From: Bacillota bacterium
Lineage (GTDB): Bacteria > Bacillota_I > Bacilli_A > Izemoplasmatales > Hujiaoplasmataceae
Length of the DNA stretch: 64,000 nucleotides
Direction: 5' to 3'
Assembly: GCA_018818595.1 (NCBI GenBank)
Contig: JAHIRM010000005.1
Coordinates: 1 to 64,000 of the forward strand
Under the pieces are notes generated by a model. It searched no databases. It saw only the letters and a list, made by a program, of their open reading frames with translations, and was not told the origin of the DNA. The first letter of the stretch is position 1; every line of letters starts with the position of its first letter. This document shows positions 22,071-32,000 of the stretch, in pieces. The position numbers were made by a program, and so were the translations under genes.

Positions 22071-22720
22071 AATAGCGCCTCCAAAATTATTAAATCTATT
22101 AAAGTTGTGCCCTTTAAATTATCTTCTCTTCCAGGCACAATAAAAACATCTTTATGTAATTCGCTTCTATAGACGGATGTATCATCTGAGTATGTATGTT
22201 TAGATTGATTTGCAAGTTCATGAGCTTTTATAATTTCTTGAGTAATAAATACTTGCGGTGTTTGCAGAGTGTAAACAGAGTTTCTATCAACATCTCCAAC
22301 AATTCTAAGGTTGGTTGTTTGTTTTAATGTATCTTTTACCCGTATTCCAAGCGTCAAAGCATTCTTTTTCTTTAAAGCTTCTTTCAACTGGTCGATTTGT
22401 TCTATTTTTATGTTTGGTCGAGCTCCATCATGAATAAAAACATATTTTGTTTTAACTTTGCTTAATCCCAAATATACACTTTCTTGTCTGGTTTCTCCGC
22501 CAATTACTATTTTAACATTTAAATCTAAAAAAAGATTTTTAATTTTTTCATAATCAATTTTATTAGTGACAACAATTATTTGTTCACAATCAATATCTTT
22601 AAGAAAAACCTCGACGCTGTAGCAAATCATTGATTTACCTTTCAGCAAATAAAACATTTTATTATACTCAAGTCCGGTACGCATACCAGAGCCTGCTCCA
22701 ACAATCACTGCAGAATACAT
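22064..22720 (-). CDS. ispD: 2-C-methyl-D-erythritol 4-phosphate cytidylyltransferase
   Basis: IspD attaches CMP to methylerythritol 4-phosphate. The nucleotide-binding start GAGSGMRTG, GGETRQESVYLGL, the HDGARP motif near residue 97 and TPQVF are all present. 218 residues. It sits between the formyl-THF cyclo-ligase gene, whose end it overlaps by 16 bases, and ispF. Confidence 0.95.
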   Translation of the reverse strand: MYSAVIVGAGSGMRTGLEYNKMFYLLKGKSMICYSVEVFLKDIDCEQIIVVTNKIDYEKIKNLFLDLNVKIVIGGETRQESVYLGLSKVKTKYVFIHDGARPNIKIEQIDQLKEALKKKNALTLGIRVKDTLKQTTNLRIVGDVDRNSVYTLQTPQVFITQEIIKAHELANQSKHTYSDDTSVYRSELHKDVFIVPGREDNLKGTTLIDLIILEALLC

Positions 22721-23253
22721 AATACCTCCCGATCTGTTAGAATCATGCTTAATCTAACATCCTGATAATTATGTTCAATTTCACTCGCAAGTTGAATTTG
22801 AAACCCAATTCCCATTGTATTTCCTTTAAAAGCTTTTAAATACAAATCATAATATCCTTTTCCATATCCAATTCGATATCCACCCCTTGAGAACACAAGC
22901 CCTGGAATTAAAATTAGGTCGATATCAGTTGCATTTATAGGGTTCCCTATTGGTTCAAACAAATCAAAGGGGCCCTTTTTAAAGTTTTTAGAATTTGGTA
23001 TAAATTCCATTATTGAATGTAATTGATCCGTTACTCTAGGAAAGCAAAATCTCTTTGAACCATCCTCTAAAAGATCCAATAAATCTACTTCAGTTTGAAT
23101 GGGATAAAATAATGCGATAGTCTTTGCGTTGATATAAACATCAGTTGATTTTATTTTATGAATAATAATTTCTGACAATCGCTTTCTTTTTTCAAATGAA
23201 AGTTGGTTTCTTTTTGATTTATATTTTTTTCTTAATTCTTCTTTTGATTCCAA
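22705..23253 (-). CDS. 5-formyltetrahydrofolate cyclo-ligase
   Basis: A 182-residue enzyme converting 5-formyl-THF to 5,10-methenyl-THF with ATP. The N-terminal KKYKSKRNQLS and the RIGYGKGYYD nucleotide loop near residue 128 are typical. The start is a TTG at 23253, two bases after the stop of the GGDEF-like gene, with GGTGAG upstream. It supports the one-carbon pathway that glyA feeds. Confidence 0.93.
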   Translation of the reverse strand: MESKEELRKKYKSKRNQLSFEKRKRLSEIIIHKIKSTDVYINAKTIALFYPIQTEVDLLDLLEDGSKRFCFPRVTDQLHSIMEFIPNSKNFKKGPFDLFEPIGNPINATDIDLILIPGLVFSRGGYRIGYGKGYYDLYLKAFKGNTMGIGFQIQLASEIEHNYQDVRLSMILTDREVLCILQ

Positions 23254-23255
23254 AA

Positions 23256-24428
23256 TTACTCACCGAATATAGCATAATTTTTCTTTTGATTTCGAATGGC
23301 TTCGTTCAAAGCTTTATTAGATAATCCTATAAATTCATTCATTGAGTAATTGGACCAAGGTTCATGCTTAATAATACCTAAGTTCGGATAAACTATTTGT
23401 TGAATTCCACCAATGTTTAGAGCTAAATTCACTAAATCTCCTCCGCTTTGGAGCGCTCGGAATAAGATATCATATTTTCTTTGTTCTTTAATGATTAATG
23501 CAAATTGAATTCCTGTCACTCTAAAAATGCTATTGACATCTTTCGCGAAATGGAATCGCATTTTTTTTATATATTCCGCAATCATCAAATTTCCAACTTC
23601 TCTACCAAATCGTTGGTTAAGATCCGGAATATTTGTAAGTTGAATCATAACTAAATAAAAAGGTTCTGTTTCTTTGCTAATTTGATTTAAATACTGAAAC
23701 ATGTGTTGTTCGGTTGGCAAAGAATCAATTTCATGAATCGATGTCTCAGGAAAAAGTTTTATGTCGACGCCTTTTACTGCGGAAATAATTTGAATTTTTT
23801 TTTCGAATTCAAATACTTTTCCTTTTTCTTCTATCCAAACAAAAATACCGTTTCGTTTAATCCGATATTTCATATCATAAGATGGATTCTTTTTATTTGC
23901 CTTTTTAATAGCTGCTAGATATGAGACTTGATCATCTTCATAAATTTGGTTAACATATTCTTCCATCGAAAATTTGTTTTTGCTCGTATTTGCGATTTGT
24001 AAGAATTGATCAGTAACAAATACTCCGCTTAAATCATCGTCATAAAACAACAACGCTTCTCCTAATAATCCAATGGTTGAAATAAATCTTAATCGAAGCA
24101 ACTCGGAAGACGATTTTGTTTCTTCTAATTCTTTTTCAAGTTCAAAGAAATCATAATCTGTTAAGTTTTGAGTAATTTTAATTTTATTTTTAAAGGTAAT
24201 CCCCAAGAGAATAACAGCTGCATACAATAGGTAGGAAAAATATAATTCGGCCAATTCCATTGATATAAAAGAAATCCAACTAGGTGAAAAGGTCAAAATT
24301 GCAAATACAGCAAAAAATAGAAATATTAGAATTAATTTCCACAATCGAAATTTATGATAAATTATTGAACTGAGTGTCATCAGCAAAACAAGAAGTCCTA
24401 AAGAGCAATAAATTAAGTTGTCGTTCAT
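23256..24428 (-). CDS. Membrane protein with PAS-like and degenerate GGDEF domains
   Basis: A 390-residue protein. Three hydrophobic segments fill residues ~5-95, followed by a short coiled coil and a PAS-like segment (about 130-210). The C-terminal ~150 residues look like a diguanylate-cyclase fold, but the catalytic GGDEF position reads TGIQF (in FRVTGIQFALI). It is therefore probably catalytically dead and may bind a ligand or partner. It lies between the desaturase fusion and the cyclo-ligase on the same strand. The function is unknown. Confidence 0.75.
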   Translation of the reverse strand: MNDNLIYCSLGLLVLLMTLSSIIYHKFRLWKLILIFLFFAVFAILTFSPSWISFISMELAELYFSYLLYAAVILLGITFKNKIKITQNLTDYDFFELEKELEETKSSSELLRLRFISTIGLLGEALLFYDDDLSGVFVTDQFLQIANTSKNKFSMEEYVNQIYEDDQVSYLAAIKKANKKNPSYDMKYRIKRNGIFVWIEEKGKVFEFEKKIQIISAVKGVDIKLFPETSIHEIDSLPTEQHMFQYLNQISKETEPFYLVMIQLTNIPDLNQRFGREVGNLMIAEYIKKMRFHFAKDVNSIFRVTGIQFALIIKEQRKYDILFRALQSGGDLVNLALNIGGIQQIVYPNLGIIKHEPWSNYSMNEFIGLSNKALNEAIRNQKKNYAIFGE

Positions 24429-24452
24429 AAATTCAGCCCTTTCTCACTAAAG

Positions 24453-26801
24453 TTATTTTTTTATGTTCGTCTTTATATACATAATTGGATAATAATATGT
24501 TAAAAAAATGCCTAGAAAAACAAGATTATATAAAACTGATACATATCTTTCTCCGGTTACATAAGTTCCGCCTAAAATTCCTAGAAAGATTAGGGCCCAA
24601 ACCAAAGTTAACCCATTATTGATTACTTTAAATAGAACCGTGTTAGCATAATCTTTACGATAATCAAATTGATGGAAGTCATAGACGATTGGTTTACTTA
24701 TCATTCCAGAAATTAAAAAAACAAATCCAATAATCCCAAGAAAAGGATCGTCGCTTTTCAATTGATTAAATGCTGGCCAGAATATTGCCATAAACAATGT
24801 TGTTAAATATATAAAATTCATTAAATATTCAAACCACGAAATTTTGTGAAAAATGCGAAATTTTAATAAAGTAATTAAAATAGATAATCCAAAAGCAAAA
24901 GGAATTAACCAAATCATATTTAGATAATTACTTAGAAAAGCGACTATCGAAAAAACAAGTAAATGAGCAAATAAAAATTTTACACCTAAATACTTGATTT
25001 TGTTTTGTGCTTGATACGAATTATCATACTCTTCATAATCATCTAAGTTAAACGCAGGAATTGCTTGATACAATAATTCTGTGCTTCCAGTATATTTTAG
25101 ACCACCTTGTTTAAGCACTTCTTCAAATGTTGTTTTCTTTAATAACAAATTTGATAATTTATCATTTGTAGTGTAAATAGACAAATCTGGGTTGCTGTAA
25201 ACTCCATGATGAAGTGTAATGTTTTTGCCTTTTGTTCGCACAAAATAATTACTTTTACCTACGTGAAAATTAACATGAATTTCCGAATTTCCTAATAAAA
25301 TTTTTCCGTAATTATGACGAATCATCATCATAATTTCGTCGTTTGTCAAATAATAGAACGAATCATCATCTTCTCCATAATATAATCTTTCTTCTATTTT
25401 ATCTCCCATAACAATACCTGAATGAATAACGCCAAATATTCCAGCTTCAGGTCTTAACCATTTTCCGGTAACATATAGATTATCCACAATTTGAATATGC
25501 TCAGCTGCCTCTATAGCTATTTGCTCATTAATGGAAAGTCCTTTTCGAACCGACATTTCGCTTAACATTGATAGATATTGTCTTGGTTTTCCTTCACGAA
25601 TACCAACAATCGTTTTTTTCATTTTAGGAAAAACTTTGTAAAGACGCTTAAGTAACTCGTCTTGTGTAGTGGGGTTTTCGTTATCGTATGTATAATCCAA
25701 ACAAATTGTCCCAGACTTCGCTGAAGAGGAATCTTTGCCAAATAATTTGTAATTATAAAGACGAATAATTTTTCCTTTTGATTGGCTGTCATTTTTGAAA
25801 AAGTACGATTTTTCAATCATGCCAATGTTTTGTGGCTTTTGATTAAGAGCGATATAAAGTGTATTCACCATTTGAGTACTGTCTAGATTAGGATAGAACT
25901 TACTAATGGTATCAATTTCTTCCGTAAAGTCAGAAAAATAGGTTTGATAAAACTGTTTTGGATTTTGATTAATTACAAAATATTTTGCGGTAACTTCTTT
26001 GTTTTCTGAATCGATAAGATGTGTTACTTTTTTAGATTCGTCGTAGATATAGTGTTTAATTTTTCGCTTTTGAAAAATATTAGGATTAATAATTAATAGT
26101 TTAGAAATCAATAGTTTTCTGATTTCATCAATACTTTGATTTAAATAATAAAACCCGTGTTTCAGTCCTAAAAAATAATTCATAAAAAAATTATAACTAT
26201 TTATGGATTCAGGCTCTAATCCGTTTACTTGGTTATTTAATATAAACTCATTCACTAATTCTAAATCCGTAAAATATTTTTCTAATAAATCATTTAAGCT
26301 ATAGTCTCCCCATTCAATCATAAGAGACGTTAATGTATAATCCGTGTTAACAAGCATGCTTTCTTGTTGAGTAACAAAATTCAAATAGTGACGTTCTAAA
26401 TCTTTAAAAAATCGATGGATATTATCCCTTTGCTTTGGATAATATCTTACCAAATAGACTCGAAATTGTTCGAAAGAATGAAATCTCTTGCGAACGGAAT
26501 CGTCCAATTCAATTATCATTTCATATTCGGATTTTATTCCTTTTAAATCATTATTCAATCCAAGAACTTCTAAATATTTATAAAGCAACCCAGATTCTAA
26601 AGAAGTAATTATATTATCTCTTTGGTATTTAAAGTGATACTTATTATTTTCCGGATCAGTAATGTTCGTGATTTCAAAGCCGTCTTGTTCTTGTTTCTCA
26701 TCTAATATTATGGACACATTTCTCATTTTTCTCGCTAAAAAAAGTGCCGCAATTAAAGAAGTGATGTCTCCACCAATTACAAGCACATCGAATTGTTCCA
26801 A
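24453..26801 (-). CDS. Fusion: flavin-dependent desaturase-like / SCP2-like / membrane domain
   Basis: A 782-residue protein in three parts. Residues 1 to ~480 resemble phytoene desaturase / retinol saturase type FAD oxidoreductases, with a C-terminal block LRPEAGIFGVIHSG. The dinucleotide motif is degenerate, GGDITS instead of GxGxxG. Residues ~490-600 look like an SCP2 sterol-carrier domain (FHVGKSNYFVRTKGKNITLHH, then PDLSIYTTNDKLSNLL). The last ~160 residues contain five or so membrane segments. It starts with TTG at 26801 after GAGGTG. A lipid or isoprenoid substrate is inferred only from the domains. Confidence 0.7.
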   Translation of the reverse strand: MEQFDVLVIGGDITSLIAALFLARKMRNVSIILDEKQEQDGFEITNITDPENNKYHFKYQRDNIITSLESGLLYKYLEVLGLNNDLKGIKSEYEMIIELDDSVRKRFHSFEQFRVYLVRYYPKQRDNIHRFFKDLERHYLNFVTQQESMLVNTDYTLTSLMIEWGDYSLNDLLEKYFTDLELVNEFILNNQVNGLEPESINSYNFFMNYFLGLKHGFYYLNQSIDEIRKLLISKLLIINPNIFQKRKIKHYIYDESKKVTHLIDSENKEVTAKYFVINQNPKQFYQTYFSDFTEEIDTISKFYPNLDSTQMVNTLYIALNQKPQNIGMIEKSYFFKNDSQSKGKIIRLYNYKLFGKDSSSAKSGTICLDYTYDNENPTTQDELLKRLYKVFPKMKKTIVGIREGKPRQYLSMLSEMSVRKGLSINEQIAIEAAEHIQIVDNLYVTGKWLRPEAGIFGVIHSGIVMGDKIEERLYYGEDDDSFYYLTNDEIMMMIRHNYGKILLGNSEIHVNFHVGKSNYFVRTKGKNITLHHGVYSNPDLSIYTTNDKLSNLLLKKTTFEEVLKQGGLKYTGSTELLYQAIPAFNLDDYEEYDNSYQAQNKIKYLGVKFLFAHLLVFSIVAFLSNYLNMIWLIPFAFGLSILITLLKFRIFHKISWFEYLMNFIYLTTLFMAIFWPAFNQLKSDDPFLGIIGFVFLISGMISKPIVYDFHQFDYRKDYANTVLFKVINNGLTLVWALIFLGILGGTYVTGERYVSVLYNLVFLGIFLTYYYPIMYIKTNIKK

Positions 26802-26864
26802 AATATCACCTCAAATCAAGATCTTTCTCATCAAATTATATCATACTATCAAAAAAATTACTAT

Positions 26865-26896
26865 GTGAGAAAAAAAGAAAAGTGCTTGCGCACTTT
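26865..26896 (-). terminator. Terminator of cdaA
   Basis: AAAGTGC-TTGC-GCACTTT overlaps the cdaA stop codon and is followed on the minus strand by a long T-rich run. Confidence 0.75.
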
Positions 26897-27641
26897 ACAA
26901 TATTTTTAAATATTTTTCAAAATAGAGATTGAGTGTTTCCCTGCTAACATTATAATCAATTTGTCTATTTATAGTAACGCTTATGTATCCCGTTTCTTCA
27001 GAAACCACGATTGTTAACGCGTCGCTTTGTTCGCTTATTCCGATTGCTGCGCGATGTCTTGTTCCCAAATGCAACGGAAGATCGGTTCTTTCAGTAGAAG
27101 GATAATAAGCTTTAGCACATAAGATTGAATTTCCTCTTATTATAACCGCTCCATCATGAAGAGGTGTTGTTGGAATAAAAATGGATGCAAGCAATTCGCT
27201 TGTGACTGGAGCATTTACCATTAACGCTTTGCTAATAAAAGCAGATAAGTTAATTCCTCTTTCAATCGTAATTAAAGCGCCTATTTTGCGATTTGAAAGA
27301 AACTCTACTGTTTCTAACAATTTATCCGCTAAATCATTATTGATTTTAGATGATCTTTGGCTTTTAACTTTCGTTAACTTTAACTTTTTAAAAAGAAAAG
27401 TAAGCTCATTAAAATAAAGCATTGCTAGCAAATAAGGAATTGGTAATAAAATGACAATTTGAGTTATTAATGTAAAAGAATCTCCAAGATTCACAATAAA
27501 TAAAGTAAAGTCTAACCCTATAAGAAAAATAAAAAGTATTTTAAAAGGGCGTATGGTAATATGGCTTATTTTTACTCTTAATGTCAGTAAAAAAATGGCG
27601 TAAAGGTAAGTAATAGTTACCGCTAAACTAAAGTTTTCCAT
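26895..27641 (-). CDS. cdaA: Diadenylate cyclase (c-di-AMP synthase), CdaA type
   Basis: A 248-residue protein with three N-terminal membrane helices and a DisA_N domain. Both catalytic motifs are intact: DGAVII near residue 168 and RHRAA near residue 200. It makes c-di-AMP from two ATP, the signal that controls K+ and osmolyte transport in Gram-positives. In Bacillus the gene is followed by cdaR and glmM; here neither follows, and a terminator closes the transcript at once. Confidence 0.95.
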   Translation of the reverse strand: MENFSLAVTITYLYAIFLLTLRVKISHITIRPFKILFIFLIGLDFTLFIVNLGDSFTLITQIVILLPIPYLLAMLYFNELTFLFKKLKLTKVKSQRSSKINNDLADKLLETVEFLSNRKIGALITIERGINLSAFISKALMVNAPVTSELLASIFIPTTPLHDGAVIIRGNSILCAKAYYPSTERTDLPLHLGTRHRAAIGISEQSDALTIVVSEETGYISVTINRQIDYNVSRETLNLYFEKYLKIL

Positions 27642-27714
27642 AATATCCCTTCTTTCAATGAATCTTAATTCTATTTTAACCGATTATTTGTTATTTGAAA
27701 AGGTAAGATTGGTA

Positions 27715-28173
27715 TTATTTATTTTTTTTTATATCCGTCTTCTTAAAAACATAATCTAACGTAAAATACGCTACCGGAATTAATAATGCAGATCCAAAAA
27801 ATGGTGCAATATACGTTGCAAGTGGATAAAGAATATAATCAATATGAAACACATTAATGATAATTAAATCAAAGCCTACAGTTAAGCCACTGCCAAGAAG
27901 CCATCTAATTAAAAAAACTAGCATTACCACAGAAAATTGCATTGTAGATTTGTTTTTTGGCTTAAAAGTAAAAATTGCATTTGCAAAATAGGAAAAAATT
28001 GAAGCCGATACAAATGCAACCGAAAAAGACCAAAACGCTCCTGCAGATAGTTTATTATAAAATACTCCATAAATTAACAAATGAATTACGGTGTTTATAA
28101 CACCGATAATACCAAATGTTAAGAATTTTTTAGTTAAAAATTTCTCTTTAATAAATAAAATCAATTTCCTCAA
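27715..28173 (-). CDS. GtrA family membrane protein (probable lipid-linked sugar flippase)
   Basis: A 152-residue protein with four hydrophobic segments and the GtrA-family layout (FGIIGVINTVIHLLIY near the start, SYFANAIFTF in the loop). GtrA/GtcA proteins are thought to flip undecaprenyl-phosphate-linked sugars. It starts four bases after the GT2 gene, which itself overlaps the YfhO-like gene, so the three form one operon. Confidence 0.9.
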   Translation of the reverse strand: MRKLILFIKEKFLTKKFLTFGIIGVINTVIHLLIYGVFYNKLSAGAFWSFSVAFVSASIFSYFANAIFTFKPKNKSTMQFSVVMLVFLIRWLLGSGLTVGFDLIIINVFHIDYILYPLATYIAPFFGSALLIPVAYFTLDYVFKKTDIKKNK

Positions 28174-28177
28174 TTTC

Positions 28178-29092
28178 TTATTCCTCCGAAGTTTCTTCCA
28201 CCAAATAAATAGGTCTGTTTAATAATTGTCTTCTCATTTGATATAACAAATAGAAAACACCATAACTAACAAGCCCAAATACAAGCAATATAAACCCGCT
28301 TAATAATCCTAAAATAAACTCTGACGTGGAAAAAACAGAGAAAGCATAAAGCAAGGCAACTCCAATCAATACTATCACGCTAGCAAATAAAACAAAAACA
28401 GGCAAAATGATTAAAATAGTAGAAAATTGGTTCATACCATTAAAAGCATATTTAAATAATGATTTAAAACTCCAACTACTTGATCCGTTCACTCTCGGAA
28501 TAAAATCATACTCTAAACATTTTCTTGGATACCCAACCCAAGAAAATATTCCTTTGACAAAACGATAGTTATCGTTTAACTTTAAAAATGCTTCCACTAC
28601 CACTTTATCTAATAATTGAAAATCCTTGGCTCCGTTATCAAGTGGCATTTCTGTATGCGAATTATAGATTCGGTAAAACCAATTGGCAAAGAATGTTCTT
28701 AATTTAGGCTCTCCTTTGCGTGTTTTTCCTTTTGTATAAACTATTTTGTATCCTTCTTCATAAAAAGAAAGCATTTCTGGAATTAAAGCCGGAGGTTGTT
28801 GAAGATCACAATCAATAATGATGACTGCGTCACTTGATTTAGAATGTTCTAATCCAGCGTGCATTGCAGACTCTTTTCCAAAGTTTCTAGAAAAACTGAT
28901 GAATTTTATATTTTCATCTTTTGCTCTTAATTTTTTAATTTCAGAAAGGGTGTTATCTTTAGAACCATCATTAATATAAAGAATTTCAAATTGATATTTT
29001 GAATAATCTAAATATTTGTTAATTTCTTCATAGAAAGGTAAAACATTTTTCTCTTCATTATATGAGGGAACTATAATCGTTATTCGCTTCAT
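28178..29092 (-). CDS. GT2 glycosyltransferase (GtrB/CsbB-like)
   Basis: A 304-residue membrane-anchored GT2 enzyme. The N-terminal catalytic part has VPSYNEEKNV, DGSKDNT, and DCDLQQPP near residue 94, and two hydrophobic helices follow at about 225-285. This is the layout of GtrB, CsbB and dolichol-phosphate-mannose synthase relatives, which put a sugar on undecaprenyl phosphate. Starts inside the end of the YfhO-like gene after GGAG. Confidence 0.92.
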   Translation of the reverse strand: MKRITIIVPSYNEEKNVLPFYEEINKYLDYSKYQFEILYINDGSKDNTLSEIKKLRAKDENIKFISFSRNFGKESAMHAGLEHSKSSDAVIIIDCDLQQPPALIPEMLSFYEEGYKIVYTKGKTRKGEPKLRTFFANWFYRIYNSHTEMPLDNGAKDFQLLDKVVVEAFLKLNDNYRFVKGIFSWVGYPRKCLEYDFIPRVNGSSSWSFKSLFKYAFNGMNQFSTILIILPVFVLFASVIVLIGVALLYAFSVFSTSEFILGLLSGFILLVFGLVSYGVFYLLYQMRRQLLNRPIYLVEETSEE

Positions 29093-32000
29093 CTTTATTC
29101 ATCTCCAAAATCGTTTTAGATTTCTTTTTGTTTCTTTCAATTAAGCAAGTAGGAATAAATATTGCTCCATAGATTAAAATTCCTGCAAGAGAACCTAATG
29201 CACCAAGTTTTAGCCCTTTTGGTACAAACTTTAATTGAATATCTATACTGTTTACTCCTTCAGGAATAATAATCCCTAAGAATCCTCCGCTTGCGCTTAG
29301 TGTTTCGTACTTCGTTTCGGAAGTGAAAACCCATTCTTCAGAATAAGCAACTGGGATAACGATAAGTTGATCATAAGTTGATACGCTGATTCGGTCATAA
29401 CTTAGATTAATTTTACTATGAGCTATCGTTAATGATTCGTTTTCACTCAATGACGATGCTATCATATCTCTATAATCACTTAAATCATCAAAAGAATAAT
29501 CTAGAGATAAATTAAATAAATCTGGTTGTGAGTACATATCGCCTGTCTTAAAAACATACAATACATTTGGTGCAGATTCAAAATAATAATATCCTGGATA
29601 ACTTTCTATTTCGTTTCCAAAATCATCTACCGCAAACACTCGATCAAACGCTAGAAAAGTTTTATGTAAATTATTATTTCGATTTCTAATTTGATAATTC
29701 AATAATCCACTATCTGATATTAATGCATCTGAAAAATCATATACTAAATAAGCGGCTCCATCTATGGCTCGTTCAGAACGATAGATTAGCGTTTTCGAAG
29801 AATTAAAATCTTCCGTAGCTTCAAAATAGATGTAAGCGGGTTCTTCCCAAAATTCACATTTAACTTGATGAGCTTGGTCTGGTTGTATCTCACAAGCTTT
29901 TCTATCTCCATCAGCAAATTCCATAAATACTTCACCATAAGAATTAATATTTAAACCACTTACTTTAATATAGATTGCTCCTTGGTCAAAATTAACTCCC
30001 ATTTCTTCGTTGTCATATTGGTAAAATATTCTTTCGATATCGCTCGCAATTCCTTCTGTAACGATTGCTTCAGCCGAGTCTATTGTGCTGTATGCCGTTA
30101 TAGCTCGTTGTGCAACCTTTCCATCCAATTCATAATTGTTTAAATTTAAAAGCTCAGTATCGTAAGTTTCTGCATCAATTAGAGCGCTTACTAATAATAT
30201 CTTTTGAGACTGCAAATCATTGTAATATTTTTCAGTATACTCACTGTTTACAGCATACGATTCATAAACTTGAAATGGTTTCGAATTAAGAATTTCATAT
30301 AATTGATATTCCGTATTTGCATATTTTAATTGATAGAACTCGCTATCAAAGTAGTATGGAGTGTTCGAGTTAACTAGAATATATTTATATCCTAAGAATT
30401 GATTTAAATAAATTGCTTGAATTTCTAATTTCTCTTTTGTTTGATATTCCCAAGTGTTAAACAAAAGATAACCTATAAGATTTGTTTCTTTGTCAGACCA
30501 AGAATGAAATATTTCAGTGTTTGTTGGAAAAGATGTCATACGATTAAAATTAAACTTTTCAACATCAAACCTTTCAAGATCCACATAAACTCGATAAAAT
30601 TCGTCTTGATCTAAAACTTCATTTAAATATTCATCAATAGAGTTCATGGTTTGAAAAGAATCAATTTTATTGGGAATGGAAAAAGGTCCAGAATAGATAT
30701 ACACTATTCCTATTGCAAACTCCATCCAAAACAACCATTTAATATACTTATGTTTTTTCATCCATCCAAAAATTAGAATTAAAATCATTACAATTCCGGC
30801 TACTCCCATTAAAATGGTATCCGCCGTTAATACGTCTCTTGAAATATAAGTAACGTCTAAGCTAAGTTTTTTGATGTAATAGATAATTAATAAAGCGTCG
30901 GCTATAAACATGCAGGCAAGAGAAATCGTAAAATATTTCATTTTTACTTTTTCAAATCCAAATTCATCAAATACATGCGCTAAAATCATAATCATAACTA
31001 TTGGGAACATATTTATCCATCGAGTGTAAGGAAAATCGGGAGTTCCTGAGAATATTCGAGAAAAAATAGGGAAAATCATAAAGACTAATCCAACGACAAG
31101 CGTGGTTTTATAAACTTTGCTAATTCTTCCTCTCATAAAAAAGATATAGGACATATAAGCAAACCCAATAATAGAAATATACAATGAAACGTGTTCTATT
31201 TTATAATCATCTGTAAATCCATAAAATCCAATTGGTTTTTGCTCAGTAAAAATCTTGGCTAACATACGTATATAAATCTCTGGCTGAAATAATTCAATTT
31301 CAATTGGGCCAAAATTAAACAAAACTGGATCAAAAGTTCCTTCCGGTCTATAAGTGTCTTGAAGAATGTATAGAACAGAAGGATATAAAATCACCAAAGA
31401 CATCGCTACTCCCAGCAACAATAATCCTAAAAACAAGATTCCTTCTTTGATAAAATTAAGCAGCCTAAAATTAGGTCTTTTAAAATATTCAACCAAGAAC
31501 ATAACACTAATAAAAGCCAAAACAGTGTAGCCGAGGTAAAAATCATAAAAGATTAGTGCCATAGTAAAGAGCGGGACAATCCATCTTTTTTTGTGGAAAA
31601 AGAAGTGAATGACGACCAAACTTAATGGTAAATAGAAAACCATTGATAAAAAGACAGGGAACGCCATAAAACTTACTGTTCCACCGCTAATAAAATAAAT
31701 CATACTCATCCAAAAAATGGTTCTATTTTTCATTCCTTGTAAAGAAAAATAATAGGCGAAAATTAGAACTCCTGCTAATATTTTTATCAATTCAGTTGTT
31801 GAATAGGCAATTTCAGTAGGCATCACATAGCTAAAAATAAAGGTAATGAATGTGAAAATATCTAACGGAACATAATATACATCCGAGAAAATAGATGCTC
31901 CTAAATAATTATTTAGATTAAACCATGAAATCGTCCCATCTTTTACTTGAGCAATAAAGTCACACATAATACTATAATATTGGATAACATCATCAGAAAA

